Part shown: positions 55,216-64,000 of the stretch, in pieces
Numbering within the stretch: the stretch's first letter is position 1
Layout: the number at the start of each line of letters is the position of its first letter
NCBI GenBank assembly: GCA_944739405.2
Contig: OX123185.2
Span: 4,833,840 to 4,897,839, forward strand
Length of the DNA stretch: 64,000 nt
Source: Euclidia mi
Lineage: Eukaryota; Arthropoda; Insecta; Lepidoptera; Erebidae
Direction: 5' to 3'
Notes under the pieces: generated by a model
What the model was told of the DNA's origin: nothing
What the model saw: only the letters and a program-made list of their open reading frames with translations
Database searches by the model: none
Translations under genes and position numbers: made by a program

Positions 55216-56396
55216 AAACGGAGAGGGAAGACATCGTGAGGAAACCTGAATCTCTAAGAGTTTTTCATAATGCTCTTGAAGAGGATGTGTAGTCTGCCAA
55301 CACCCATTTAGCTAGGTATCATGGTGGATTCCACAATCTACAGTGAGAAGAGGCCGGTGCTCAGCATTTCAGCGGGTTATTGTACAGGAATGATGATGAT
55401 CAAAGACATCGTTCAATTGACCGTCTTTAATCAGTTCAACTTAATAAAACATTTATGTATAAGAAAACTAAATACGTAATAATAGTTATTTTATAAAAAA
55501 ATGTTATCAGAAAATGTTAGTTTTCAACACATGTAATTAAAATATTCAAACGAGCTCTCAAAGCTGTAACGACAGATTTTGTAACCGTAGAAGCGCATCA
55601 TTAAAATGCTATTTAATTGGAGTAATGAACTAAAGAGCAAATTTTACAAGAGTATCAGATTGCCAAATGTGTGTCAACGCGGAAAAAGCAATTTGGCACA
55701 GGAAGCTTCACACTCGGCTCAGTATATTACACACCCTCGCTTTAATTCATAGTAACGTGAAATTAAATTAATCCCCAGTGCATGTTTGGAATGTTAATTG
55801 GGGATCGCCGCGGAATGCCACACCCGGGAATGAAGTGGTGCGAGGGAGACTGCGCTTGTCTCACTTACGTCACGCTAGTATTAATACTTTATGTTTTTGT
55901 GAATGGATTACGGTTTGAGTAGCTATTAAAACTTAAATAGCTTTATGATAAAACATGAACTTAATTTAGTTCAAAGTTAAGTCTGGGTTAAACTGTGTCA
56001 AAACTATCATACGAATAATTACATCTTTTGTTACACGCCTGTCTCTAAAATCACTCGCAAGAAAAGTCGAATTGAAATACGTAACTGCCTTCTTTTATAG
56101 ATGCTCTAAAACCGATATTAAAACGTTTATGTTGAAATGGGTACGTACCAAAAAAACTGGACGGAACAACTAGAATTAGGTAAATTATTTGCGGAGAGCA
56201 CTAATGTTATTTCCGTGTAGGGATAGAACCCTCGTTGGATCCGTTAGCAGACAAGTAAGAAGAGGTAATTTTAATCCTAATGGAGGCGTTATAGCATCTA
56301 AGGTCTATAATTAAGTTACTTTTATGTCACTGGCTTTACCTTTCTTCTTACTACTATTAAAAACGTTAATGTTTGTGAGAATGGATGGACATGTGG

Positions 56397-56667
56397 ATAG
56401 TAATAATAATAATATTCTACCAAATTCACACAACACCGTCTAGTCCCAAACTAAGTAGAGCTTGTACTATAGGTACTAGACAATGGATAAACATACATAT
56501 ATATTTTCTTTTGTAAATAAATACATATTATAGGTACATAGAAACACCCAGACCAAGACAAACATCCATGTTCATGCACACAAATGTTTGACTTGAGCGG
56601 GAATCAAACCAGCGACCTTCGGCGTAGCAGTCGCTTACACTCCCACTGCGCCAACCGGTCGTCGGAT
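56397..56667 (-). mobile_element. tRNA-derived SINE of a third family
   Basis: On the minus strand the head is GACCGGTTGGCGCAGTGGGA (A box) with B box GGTTTGATTCC. The body has TGTTTGTCTTGGTCTGGGTG and GGACTAGACGGTG, and it ends in a TTATTATTA run. I recognise this arrangement from widespread lepidopteran SINEs. Target duplication not resolved. Confidence 0.8.
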
Positions 56668-56742
56668 GTATGATATATACCTACTTTCTCACGCAAGAAC
56701 TAAGTACTGGACGAATTTTGAGGCAACTTTGCAAACATCAGA

Positions 56743-57163
56743 GGCCCAATTCTCCTAAATAAATTTGTTCAAAATGCAGTTGCGATATAATGTCAGTGTC
56801 ATATTTATGACGTATATACATAATATATACTCCAAAATCAACTAATATTTGAATGATATCGAAACTAGATCGAAAATTGAACGATGTGTCAAAATATGGG
56901 GCCATTTCTCCTATTTTTATAAGGCACTGATATTATATTTTGGATTGACTCATAAGCGGTATTCTGATAACCTAATGTCATTATCGTATAATTTGAAATA
57001 AACAGTTCGTCGTTGACACATATTTTGACACTTGTTTCAATTTACGATCTCGTTACAATTTCGTTCAGTTATCAGATAATTTAGAAGAATACGCTTTTTG
57101 TGACGTACCTAAGTATGACACTGACATGATATCGAAACTATATTTATTTAGGAGAATTGGGCC
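56743..57163. mobile_element. MITE with long TIRs
   Basis: 421 bp. The left arm GGCCCAATTCTCCTAAATAA matches the complement of the right end, and similarity continues about 65 bp (shared ATGTCAGTGTCAT). A third, weaker copy of the end lies inside at 56899-56925. No ORF. Confidence 0.75.
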
Positions 57164-57276
57164 CATAGTGTCAACGACGAACTATTAGACGATAATGACT
57201 TTAATTTAGCAGAATACCAATTGTGAGTCAATACATCATCTAATCTCATTTCATTCAAAGTTTAGTGAAAATGTCA

Positions 57277-57657
57277 AAAAAGGCAGCGATAGCCTAGTGG
57301 ATATACCAACAGACTGCCATGCAGAGGGTATCGGGTTCGAATCCACGGCACGCACCAATGACTTTTCGGAGTTATGTGCGTATTGAATTGTTAATTATCG
57401 CTTGTCCCGTGCCTCGGAGAGCACGTTAAGCCGTCGTTCCCGGTTGTCATGAAGATCTTTGACAGTCGTTACAGGGCATCAGTACCTTCTAAATAAACTG
57501 ACATTAGTCTAAACCATGGTATATCGCTATCCCTTCGGGTTGCGGAGGTCAGATAGGCAGTCGCTCTGTGGAAAAGCTAATATTCAGCCAAATCCGGTTA
57601 GACTAGTAAGCGGACCCCAGGTTGAAACTGGGATAACGCTAGGAGGATGATGATTTA
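57277..57657 (+). mobile_element. Long tRNA-derived SINE with 14-bp target duplication
   Basis: 381 bp; A box TAGCCTAGTGG (57290-57300), perfect B box GGTTCGAATCC (57334-57344), body with CCCTTCGGGTTGCGGAGGTC and an AGGATGATGAT tail. Flanked by TAGTGAAAATGTCA (57263-57276 and 57658-57671). Confidence 0.9.
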
Positions 57658-57671
57658 TAGTGAAAATGTCA

Positions 57672-59869
57672 TATAAAATACGAGAGTTGGCCTTCAGAAT
57701 AGCACATAGGCTACCTATTGTTTAGCACAATAACCTGCACAAAGCTAGTATGTGTATGTGAATTTCTTATCCATAACTTTGAAATGCCTGAATAGATTTC
57801 AACATATTATTTTACAACATATCTTTTTTTTTGTAGTAGTTTAATCTCAAGTGCTTACCAAAAATGCTGTGTATAGTTTCAACTGGGCTTCAGATTTGTG
57901 TATTGTATACTGTTCATAGCTTAAGTACGAATTAATCTGTATCCTGTTACTGTACCTATTCAATAAAAATAAAAAATAAATGAATATGGCTTTCGATAGA
58001 GTCCTTTGAGGCGTTTGAAATACAGCTCTTCCTATCTCAGAGAAAGAGATTTCGGTTTTAGTAGCATTGTGTTTTGTAGGCATATCTTATTTTTTATGAC
58101 CAACTTAAGAAGAAGGTACGTGTTTTCATAAAATAGCAAACAATGAATACTTTGGTATTTTCCCGTCTTATCTCCCCATGTATAAGGGACTATAATAATC
58201 CCATTATTTCATGAATAACAAGCTTCGAAATTTGTTTGATGTTGCTAAGAGCTACTCAGTAGGCACTCATGTAAAACTCACAGCAAAGCCGGAGTAGGTG
58301 TACTCAACGACGAAGATTACAATAAGATTTTTTTGAACAAATACAGGCTGTTTTTATTTCTTTTGGTCACTTGAAAAAGTTTATATTAAATGTATCTGCT
58401 AAATTGTGGCTGAAATATTTTACTAATTTATGGTAAGTGGCACTCATAGAATGACTTGACTTAACATTTATAATAGATCGGTGAAATTAGAAAACATCAT
58501 CACTTGTCCGTTTACTGTGGTATTTACATCAGAGTGCTTTCGTGCTTCGGAAGGCACGTAGAGGCACGTTGGGCCACGACTTTCGAGTGGATTTGAACCT
58601 CGATACCAGAGTTGGTCACACCCATGCGACATGCATGTATCTGTGTTATATTCATAGGTGGCGTATTAGGATCGACCACCAAACGATATCAAAAATGTGT
58701 GCTCTACAATAGTTGCTCCGATCAATATTGTTTACAACACAAAAAACTGTTTGTCGTCTCTTCTTCAACAACTCATCAATTAATTCAGCGATTTCGTAAA
58801 AACAAGCAGAAATGTTGTTATTCATACAGATGACGTAAATTTACATACTTTACCTTGGTTTACCGATTTATCTTCGAATAGTTTCAATCTCTAGTTCAAA
58901 CCAGTTCGCAGCAAATGAACATCAGAATATCTGCTGAAATCTGTAAACTACCCCGTCTGGGAGTTGCTTTCGACCTACAAATAATCGCAGCTTAATTGTC
59001 TTGTATTTTATTCCGATTAGTTTCTAATTATACTAATGAGGTTTGACATTACAATCGGAAGCTTCAGTATCAAACTTAATTGGCTTACAATATCATAAGA
59101 AGAGACTTCGCTTGTCACCCTTAGAGTCATCATGTACATAGTTTAAAATATACTTCAATTAGACAAGCACGCTTTTTATTTCAGCTGTATAACAAAAAAC
59201 AAACTCCAAAAGTGTACCACAGGCTGTCTTTGCGTATGAATTTCTTTGATGTTTTAGAGTGGCTCTCGACAAGTGCGTCTGGGAGCGCGGGGAAGTCAAC
59301 AGCCCTCTCCTTGTGCTAAGGCTTCAAACGCTCTGATTCGCTTTTACACCTTGGAGTAAGCAGTTACTTTGACTTGTGTACTCGCCTCTCAGTGCATGGA
59401 CACTACGACGACGTCTTTCGATGTTTTTTGCCGCCTAATTATTATTTTTGCTGTTTGCTTCGTAAGGCTGTGGGTAGTTTGTTTTTACGTCTACCCTGTA
59501 TTGATTGGATCCTGAAGTGGTATATTGGGAATTAATTATGGAGTGTGCCTTATTATAGAATCTTATTTTCTATAATTTCATAACAACGTTCGCAAGATGT
59601 AAAATACACGTTACATAATAAGTAACATAAATCAACGGATTCTATAATTTTACAGAATTTAGCTAAGGAATACAATGGAAAGGAGTTGTTCAAACATGAA
59701 CATGACATTCTTGGCATTCCAACACACATCCAACTTATCACCGAGGAAGATGCGTGATATTTTAAGATCATCTAATTTATCACGTACGGCGATCGGCTCA
59801 AACATGCTGCATCGGCACAATACAACGACGGCACACAACAAAATACGTGTATATAGTTAGTTGGACAGG
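57672..59869. other. Unassigned DNA
   Basis: No motif-bearing ORF. Around 58540-58620 the phrases GTGCTTCGGAAGGCACGT and, on the minus strand, GAGGTTCAAATCC look like a SINE fragment. The rest is AT-rich with nothing recognised. Confidence 0.45.
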
Positions 59870-59935
59870 TGTTTTCCGCACTTAGCCACTGAATTGGGCC
59901 ATTGTGCGTGAGCAGTGACACGGTTGTCGACTGCT

Positions 59936-60486
59936 ACTCATACCATGCAAGCTCCTTCCAGAAGGCCATGAGTTGACCAGTGTTGCGTATGGCTTCGCTC
60001 ATGGTTCTGGGATTGTTCAGGAACCTCGTCCGTTGGTCGCTCACGCTGGTACACTGTAGGATCACATGAGCAGGTGTTTCTTCGGTCTCCATGCAGCCCC
60101 TACATAGTGGGCTGTCCGTGACGCCGATATTGTAGAGATGCTTGTGGACAGTGGCCAGTTATTATGCCAGTCAGATGCTTGAGTGTTTTCCTGTTGGCGT
60201 GCAACAGTTTATGCGAGAGTCGTTTGTCTAATACGGGAAAGGCATCTTTAGATTGCCTACACTCTTTTAACTCTGCCCACTCTTTTGCGTGTTGATGTAG
60301 GGTTCTCTCGCGTAACCATGTTTTTAGTTGGTTGAAAGGTATCGGAACAATTGGTTCGGGTCCCAGGGTTGTTGTGTCCGATCCTTTCCTTGCCAGTTGG
60401 TCTGCTGCGTCATTGCCCGTGGAGTCACTGTGTCCTCGTATCCACTGGAGCGTGACCCGATTCCTCGCTGCAGTTTTCTGCAGCTC
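59936..60486 (-). pseudogene. C-terminal remainder of the I-like LINE ORF
   Basis: Continues in frame past the TAA with the last RNase H aspartate region, then TLKHLTGIITGHCP. After a frameshift near 60135 it reads GVTDSPLCRGCMETEETPAH and ends FWKELAWYE before a stop. The CxxC...H spacing there resembles the zinc-knuckle tail of I/R1-type elements. Confidence 0.75.
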
Positions 60487-63400
60487 TTAGTGGCACTCCA
60501 TAATTAGGCCGCTGTTAAGGCAGTTGCCGTCGAGAGCTTGTAGTACTGAGGCACTGTCTGTGATGATGCGTACCGACAGTTTACTCACGTTTCTGGCCGC
60601 AATCGCCGTCGCCGCCCTTATAATCCCAACGCATTCAGCTTGGAAGATGGTGTTGAGTTTACCAAGCGATGTTGAGAGATTGATGTTCAAGTCATGGGAG
60701 AATACTCCGGCACCTGTCCCATACTTTGTTTTTGAGCCGTCTGTGTATACTCTAACTTCGTGTATACCAGAACTATCCTTGTGCTCTTCTTGCAGTTGTA
60801 TGCGGTATTTTTTGTCAAAGACAAAGGTTTTAGGTATGAGGTCGCACGTTGCATCTAGCATCGGGATCTCGTTAGTTAATGTCGTTTTCAGGCGTGCATG
60901 GGTTATTCTGTCGTCTCTTCTCCAAAGCCCGAACTTGTCGAGCCGGATCGCTGCGGCACCTGCTTCCTGCTGGATGATGAGGTGCAGTGGTCGCAAGTCG
61001 AGGAGCACCTCCAATGCCGCCGTTGGAGTTGTTTTCGTGCAGCCTGTTGTGGCCAGACAGGCGAGGCGTTGTATGCTCTGCAGCTTGTTCTTGACTGTGC
61101 TTAGTTGAGTGCGTGGCCACCACACTACTGCACCGTATGTGAGCATGGGGCGTATTATGGCAGTGTAGATCCATAGGGTGATGAATGGTTTGAGACCCCA
61201 TTTCTTGCCTATTATTCTCCTGCACTGCCAGAAGATTGTACATGCTTTTGTGGTTTTAGTGGTGATGTGTTTATTCCAGTTGAGCTTGTGGTCGAGTGTT
61301 CCGCCCAGGTACTTGACTTCACTCGATATGTTAAGCTCCGTGCCAAAAAGTTTTGGTTTTCTGGTCATACGGATGTTCCTTTTGTTGGTGAAAAGTACTA
61401 GCTCCGTTTTATTTGGATTGACCGTCAGTTCGTGGCGGTTGCACCATTGTTCCATGATCCTGATGGCTGCTTGCATCCGATACTGGATCATGTCTTCCGA
61501 GTTTCCTTTGATTAAGATGGTTATGTCATCTGCGCAGCCGACCGTGTAGAAGCATTTGTCATTTAGGCTTCTCAACAGATCGTCTACCACTATGTTCCAG
61601 AGCAGGGGTGATAGGACTCCTCCCTGTGGGCAGCCTTTTGCTACTATGCCCCTTGTGGTGGTGTTAACCCTGAATTGAATAGCCCTTTGTTTCAGGAGTT
61701 GATCAATCCAGCCACTGACGGTTTGTTCAACTCCGAACTTGTCGAGGGCTCGGCTAATGCTGGTGAATTTAGTTTTGTCGAAGGCGCCTTCTATGTCAAT
61801 GAAGACGCCTAAGGTCATTAGTTTGTCAGATAGCGCTGTCTCTATGGTCCCCACTACAGAGTGAAGCGCTGATTCCGTTGATCTGCCACTTCTGTAGGCG
61901 TGTTGTTGCGGGTGTAGTGGTCTGCGTAGCAGTGCGCCTTCCCGCAGGTATCTGTCAGCGAGCCTCTCCAGCGTTTTCAGCAAGAAGGAGGTTAAACTGA
62001 TAGGTCTGAACGATTTTGCTTGAGTGTAATCGGTTTTGCCCGGTTTTGGGAGAAATATGACTTTTACTTCCCTCCACCTTCGTGGTATGTAATTGTGCGC
62101 TATAGATGCTCTATATATGCTGAGTAGTTGTGGCACAATCGTTGTGCAGCCCCATTGTAGAAGTGCTGGTGTTATTTCGTCCAGACCTGCAGATTTGTAC
62201 GGCTGGAAGCTATCAATTGCCCATTTCAGCCGGTCCACGGTAACCATGTTGTTGGCTATCGTCCAGTCTGTTTGGGTCGGTGGTCTGTGTTCAGATTCTT
62301 CCCAATCACAGTCGTCCGTCACAGTGCAACCTGGGAAGTGTGTTTCAATTAGCACTTGGCTAATTTCTGTATCTGTGATTGCGTAGGTGCCATCAGACTT
62401 TCTGATGGAGCCTAGGGTCTTGTTGCTGTCCTGGGATAGGATCTTTTTTACCCTGGCTGCCTCGCATGTGGAGTTAATGTTCGTGCAGAAATTACGCCAG
62501 GACTCTCCCCTGCGGAATCGTATGCGTTTCTTGTAGTGCGACTGGGCTTCTTTATATTTGTCCCAGTCCGTGTCTTTCCTTGTGTTTTTGGCCCGGTTGA
62601 AGAGTTTTCTCAGATTGCGCCTGAGTTTCTCCAGTTCTGATCCCCACCATTGAGTTTTACTACCAGTTTTCGGTAGTGTGGTGGGGCAGGCTTGTTGGTA
62701 GCTACGTTGTATGCATTTCGTTAATAAGTTAGTGTTGTGTTCTATGTGTGCAGTGCTGTCGGTCATGTCATTAAAATTTGACATGGCTATTTCTTGTTCG
62801 AGCAGGGTCTTGTATCTCGCAATGTTGGTATTGCGTGGGTTGCGCTTTGGTTGTTGGACCCTCTCTTGCACTTGTATGTCATAGCAGATACGCCTGTGAT
62901 CGGCAAAGGATGGTTCGGCGGACACATGCCAGTTCGTGACGAGTTCCGCGGCCCCATCCGATGCCAGTGTAACGTCTACTATGGTTTGATATCTGGAGCT
63001 AACAAAGGTGGGCTCTGAGCCGTTGTTGACTACAGATAGGGTTGTTGTGAAAATGTATTCTGTTAGGGTCTCACCTCGTCTATTTGCCTCAGGGCTTCCC
63101 CATAGTGGGTGGTGGGCGTTGGCATCTGCCGACAGTATTATTTGCCAGCCGTGGTCCTCACAGTGCTGCACTAGCTCGGCCAGCTCTTTCGATGGGATCT
63201 CCTCATCTCCAGGCATATAAACCGAGGCTAGTACTAGCATCTGATCGCCGGGCCCTGTTCGTATCCCCACGGCGGTGAGGTCTCTAGAACAAAAGTTAGT
63301 CAGCAGCAGTGCTGATATTGTTCGGGGAATATATATGCATGTTCTCGGCTTAGGAGCCGAGCTTTTGTGCAATATCTTACCTCCGATGTTGTTGAGTCCA

Positions 63401-63594
63401 CATATGGTGTCGCCTCTAATCCACGGCTCCTGGATTAGGGCTATGGTGTGGTGGTTAACCTCCAGCAGCCTGCGTAGGGTAGCCGTTGCAATCTGCTTGT
63501 GCTGGAGGTTTGTTTGTACGACTCTAGTCTGACGAAGATCCGAGAACATTAATGTCCACGGACTCCCCGTCAGACGAGTCATGCTCGTCGTCAA
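60487..63594 (-). CDS. LINE endonuclease-RT-RNase H polyprotein (stop within RNase H)
   Basis: 1035 codons. An APE-type endonuclease occupies about residues 28-245 (VVQTNLQHKQIA, IALIQEPWI, SVYMPGDEE, SADANAHHPLWGS, FADHRRI). RT has SAGLDEITPALLQ, motif A FIDIEGAFDKTKF, motif B GCPQGGVLSPLLWN and catalytic CADD at 687-690 (YADD in most relatives). RNase H starts near 947 with D952 (VYTDGSK), E987 (FQAECVG) and D1013 (IITDSAS). A TAA at 60487-60489 ends the ORF before the last RNase H motif, which is still readable beyond it (WIRGHSDSTGNDAADQLA). A second lesion, a frameshift near 60135, follows. The start codon is uncertain. Confidence 0.9.
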   Translation of the reverse strand: MTTSMTRLTGSPWTLMFSDLRQTRVVQTNLQHKQIATATLRRLLEVNHHTIALIQEPWIRGDTICGLNNIGGKILHKSSAPKPRTCIYIPRTISALLLTNFCSRDLTAVGIRTGPGDQMLVLASVYMPGDEEIPSKELAELVQHCEDHGWQIILSADANAHHPLWGSPEANRRGETLTEYIFTTTLSVVNNGSEPTFVSSRYQTIVDVTLASDGAAELVTNWHVSAEPSFADHRRICYDIQVQERVQQPKRNPRNTNIARYKTLLEQEIAMSNFNDMTDSTAHIEHNTNLLTKCIQRSYQQACPTTLPKTGSKTQWWGSELEKLRRNLRKLFNRAKNTRKDTDWDKYKEAQSHYKKRIRFRRGESWRNFCTNINSTCEAARVKKILSQDSNKTLGSIRKSDGTYAITDTEISQVLIETHFPGCTVTDDCDWEESEHRPPTQTDWTIANNMVTVDRLKWAIDSFQPYKSAGLDEITPALLQWGCTTIVPQLLSIYRASIAHNYIPRRWREVKVIFLPKPGKTDYTQAKSFRPISLTSFLLKTLERLADRYLREGALLRRPLHPQQHAYRSGRSTESALHSVVGTIETALSDKLMTLGVFIDIEGAFDKTKFTSISRALDKFGVEQTVSGWIDQLLKQRAIQFRVNTTTRGIVAKGCPQGGVLSPLLWNIVVDDLLRSLNDKCFYTVGCADDITILIKGNSEDMIQYRMQAAIRIMEQWCNRHELTVNPNKTELVLFTNKRNIRMTRKPKLFGTELNISSEVKYLGGTLDHKLNWNKHITTKTTKACTIFWQCRRIIGKKWGLKPFITLWIYTAIIRPMLTYGAVVWWPRTQLSTVKNKLQSIQRLACLATTGCTKTTPTAALEVLLDLRPLHLIIQQEAGAAAIRLDKFGLWRRDDRITHARLKTTLTNEIPMLDATCDLIPKTFVFDKKYRIQLQEEHKDSSGIHEVRVYTDGSKTKYGTGAGVFSHDLNINLSTSLGKLNTIFQAECVGIIRAATAIAARNVSKLSVRIITDSASVLQALDGNCLNSGLIMECH

Positions 63595-64000
63595 CTCCCG
63601 TCATAGCGATGTTTGTCGCTGCGGGCGTTGTTTGTGCATAGGCTGTGCCCGTACACATATATACGTGTATATATGTGTATATAGAATAAGTTTAGTATAT
63701 AAGACAATAATTTTAAGAAATAAATGAGTCACAAGTTCACTCCCGGCTTGGACTCATACCCTACCCCACACCTCTCACTGCGGCCAAGACACCCTTAGCC
63801 GTCACCATGATCGGTCTTGTGAGTCTGCTCGACCGGTAGTGAGATAACCCACTCCGCTACACCTTAATCCTACCCACTTTCCGTCTGCCGCAGGTCTCCC
63901 GGCGACAGATATCCCGGCCCAGGGATTCCAGGGACTGCTAGGGAACTAGGGATTAGGGTTGTATACGCGACAGTCTGTGTGACCACAGTGTACACGGCCT
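63595..64000. other. Window-edge sequence upstream of the LINE ORF
   Basis: On the minus strand an overlapping short ORF (starting at about 63603) reads DEHDSSDGES and could be the end of an ORF1. A TATG/CATA-rich stretch lies at 63655-63685. The rest is unassigned and cut by the window edge. Confidence 0.35.

Larger units (their letters stand above)
44268..56362 (+). repeat. Segmental duplication copy C
   Basis: Third direct copy of the block. It is collinear with B from about 44268 to 56362 and with A between 52545 and 55455. C lacks the B insertions at 26093, 28480, 29233, 31127, 32081, 33698-40058, 40075, 40472 and 42900. It carries its own at 44507, 44888, 47347 and 54966. No host gene was recognised. 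Confidence 0.88.
59870..63660 (-). mobile_element. I-like LINE with RNase H (right end near the window edge)
   Basis: Minus-strand element with endonuclease, RT and RNase H in one long ORF. The coding frame ends near 59936 after a stop and a frameshift. The 3' end is somewhere near 59870; no clean tail or target duplication was identified. Upstream sequence (63595 onward) may hold the end of an ORF1 and runs toward the window edge. Confidence 0.8.

Noticed and set aside
60898..61549. Plus-strand ORFs opposite the I-like LINE (60898-61104, 61178-61549)
   Set aside because: They are shadows of the conserved minus-strand RT frame.

Overview
The window looks like a repeat-rich stretch of an insect nuclear genome, most probably a moth or butterfly (Lepidoptera). 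This is inferred from AT-rich non-coding DNA, tRNA-headed SINEs with CATA or GAT tails, and retroelement 3' ends of kinds I associate with Lepidoptera. I recognise no conserved host gene. The only non-transposon coding candidate is a short helix-turn-helix-like exon at 22903-23049, which may itself derive from a transposase. Nearly everything else identifiable is transposable element: two Ty3/Gypsy LTR elements, one Bel/Pao remnant, about ten LINE copies from several clades (Jockey/CR1/L2-like, RTE-like and an I-like element with RNase H), at least eight SINE insertions, two short non-autonomous Helitrons, a Helitron helicase remnant, several terminal-inverted-repeat (TIR) elements, and small tandem repeats.

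The main large-scale structure is a block of otherwise unrecognised sequence present as three direct copies: A (about 6568-21785), B (about 25895-43650) and C (about 44268-56362). A carries only the central part; B and C share more on both sides. The copies serve as each other's empty sites, so many insertions can be delimited to the base. A was invaded by both Gypsy elements. B received a foldback MITE, a SINE, a short retroposed fragment, a LINE 3' end, two Helitrons, a 6.3-kb cluster of nested elements, the Bel/Pao element and another SINE. C received two SINEs, a MITE that itself carries a full-length LINE, and a small retroposed unit with a 12-bp target duplication.

Layout. 1-1850: truncated LINE interrupted by another element. 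1876-6567: microsatellite, a 394-bp direct repeat pair, SINEs, an RTE tail and a LINE 3' end. 6568-21785: block A with Gypsy-1 (minus strand, 6633-12337, LTRs differing at one base, gag and pol open) and Gypsy-2 (plus strand, 12971-19824, degraded, RNase H deleted). 21786-25894: SINE, the helix-turn-helix-like exon, repeated GAAAGGGACA motifs, and a LINE. 25895-43650: block B. 43651-44267: unassigned. 44268-56362: block C with an intact two-ORF LINE (47630-52198). 56363-59900: SINEs, a MITE and unassigned DNA. 59900-64000: an I-like LINE (endonuclease-RT-RNase H) on the minus strand.

The best mechanistic signals are at the gag-pol junctions. Gypsy-1 has a canonical -1 slippery heptamer (G GGA AAC) just before the gag stop, followed by a possible H-type pseudoknot. 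Gypsy-2 has A AAA AAT directly abutting its gag stop. Coordinates of ORFs and LTRs come from the sequence; clade names rest on remembered motifs and are less certain.
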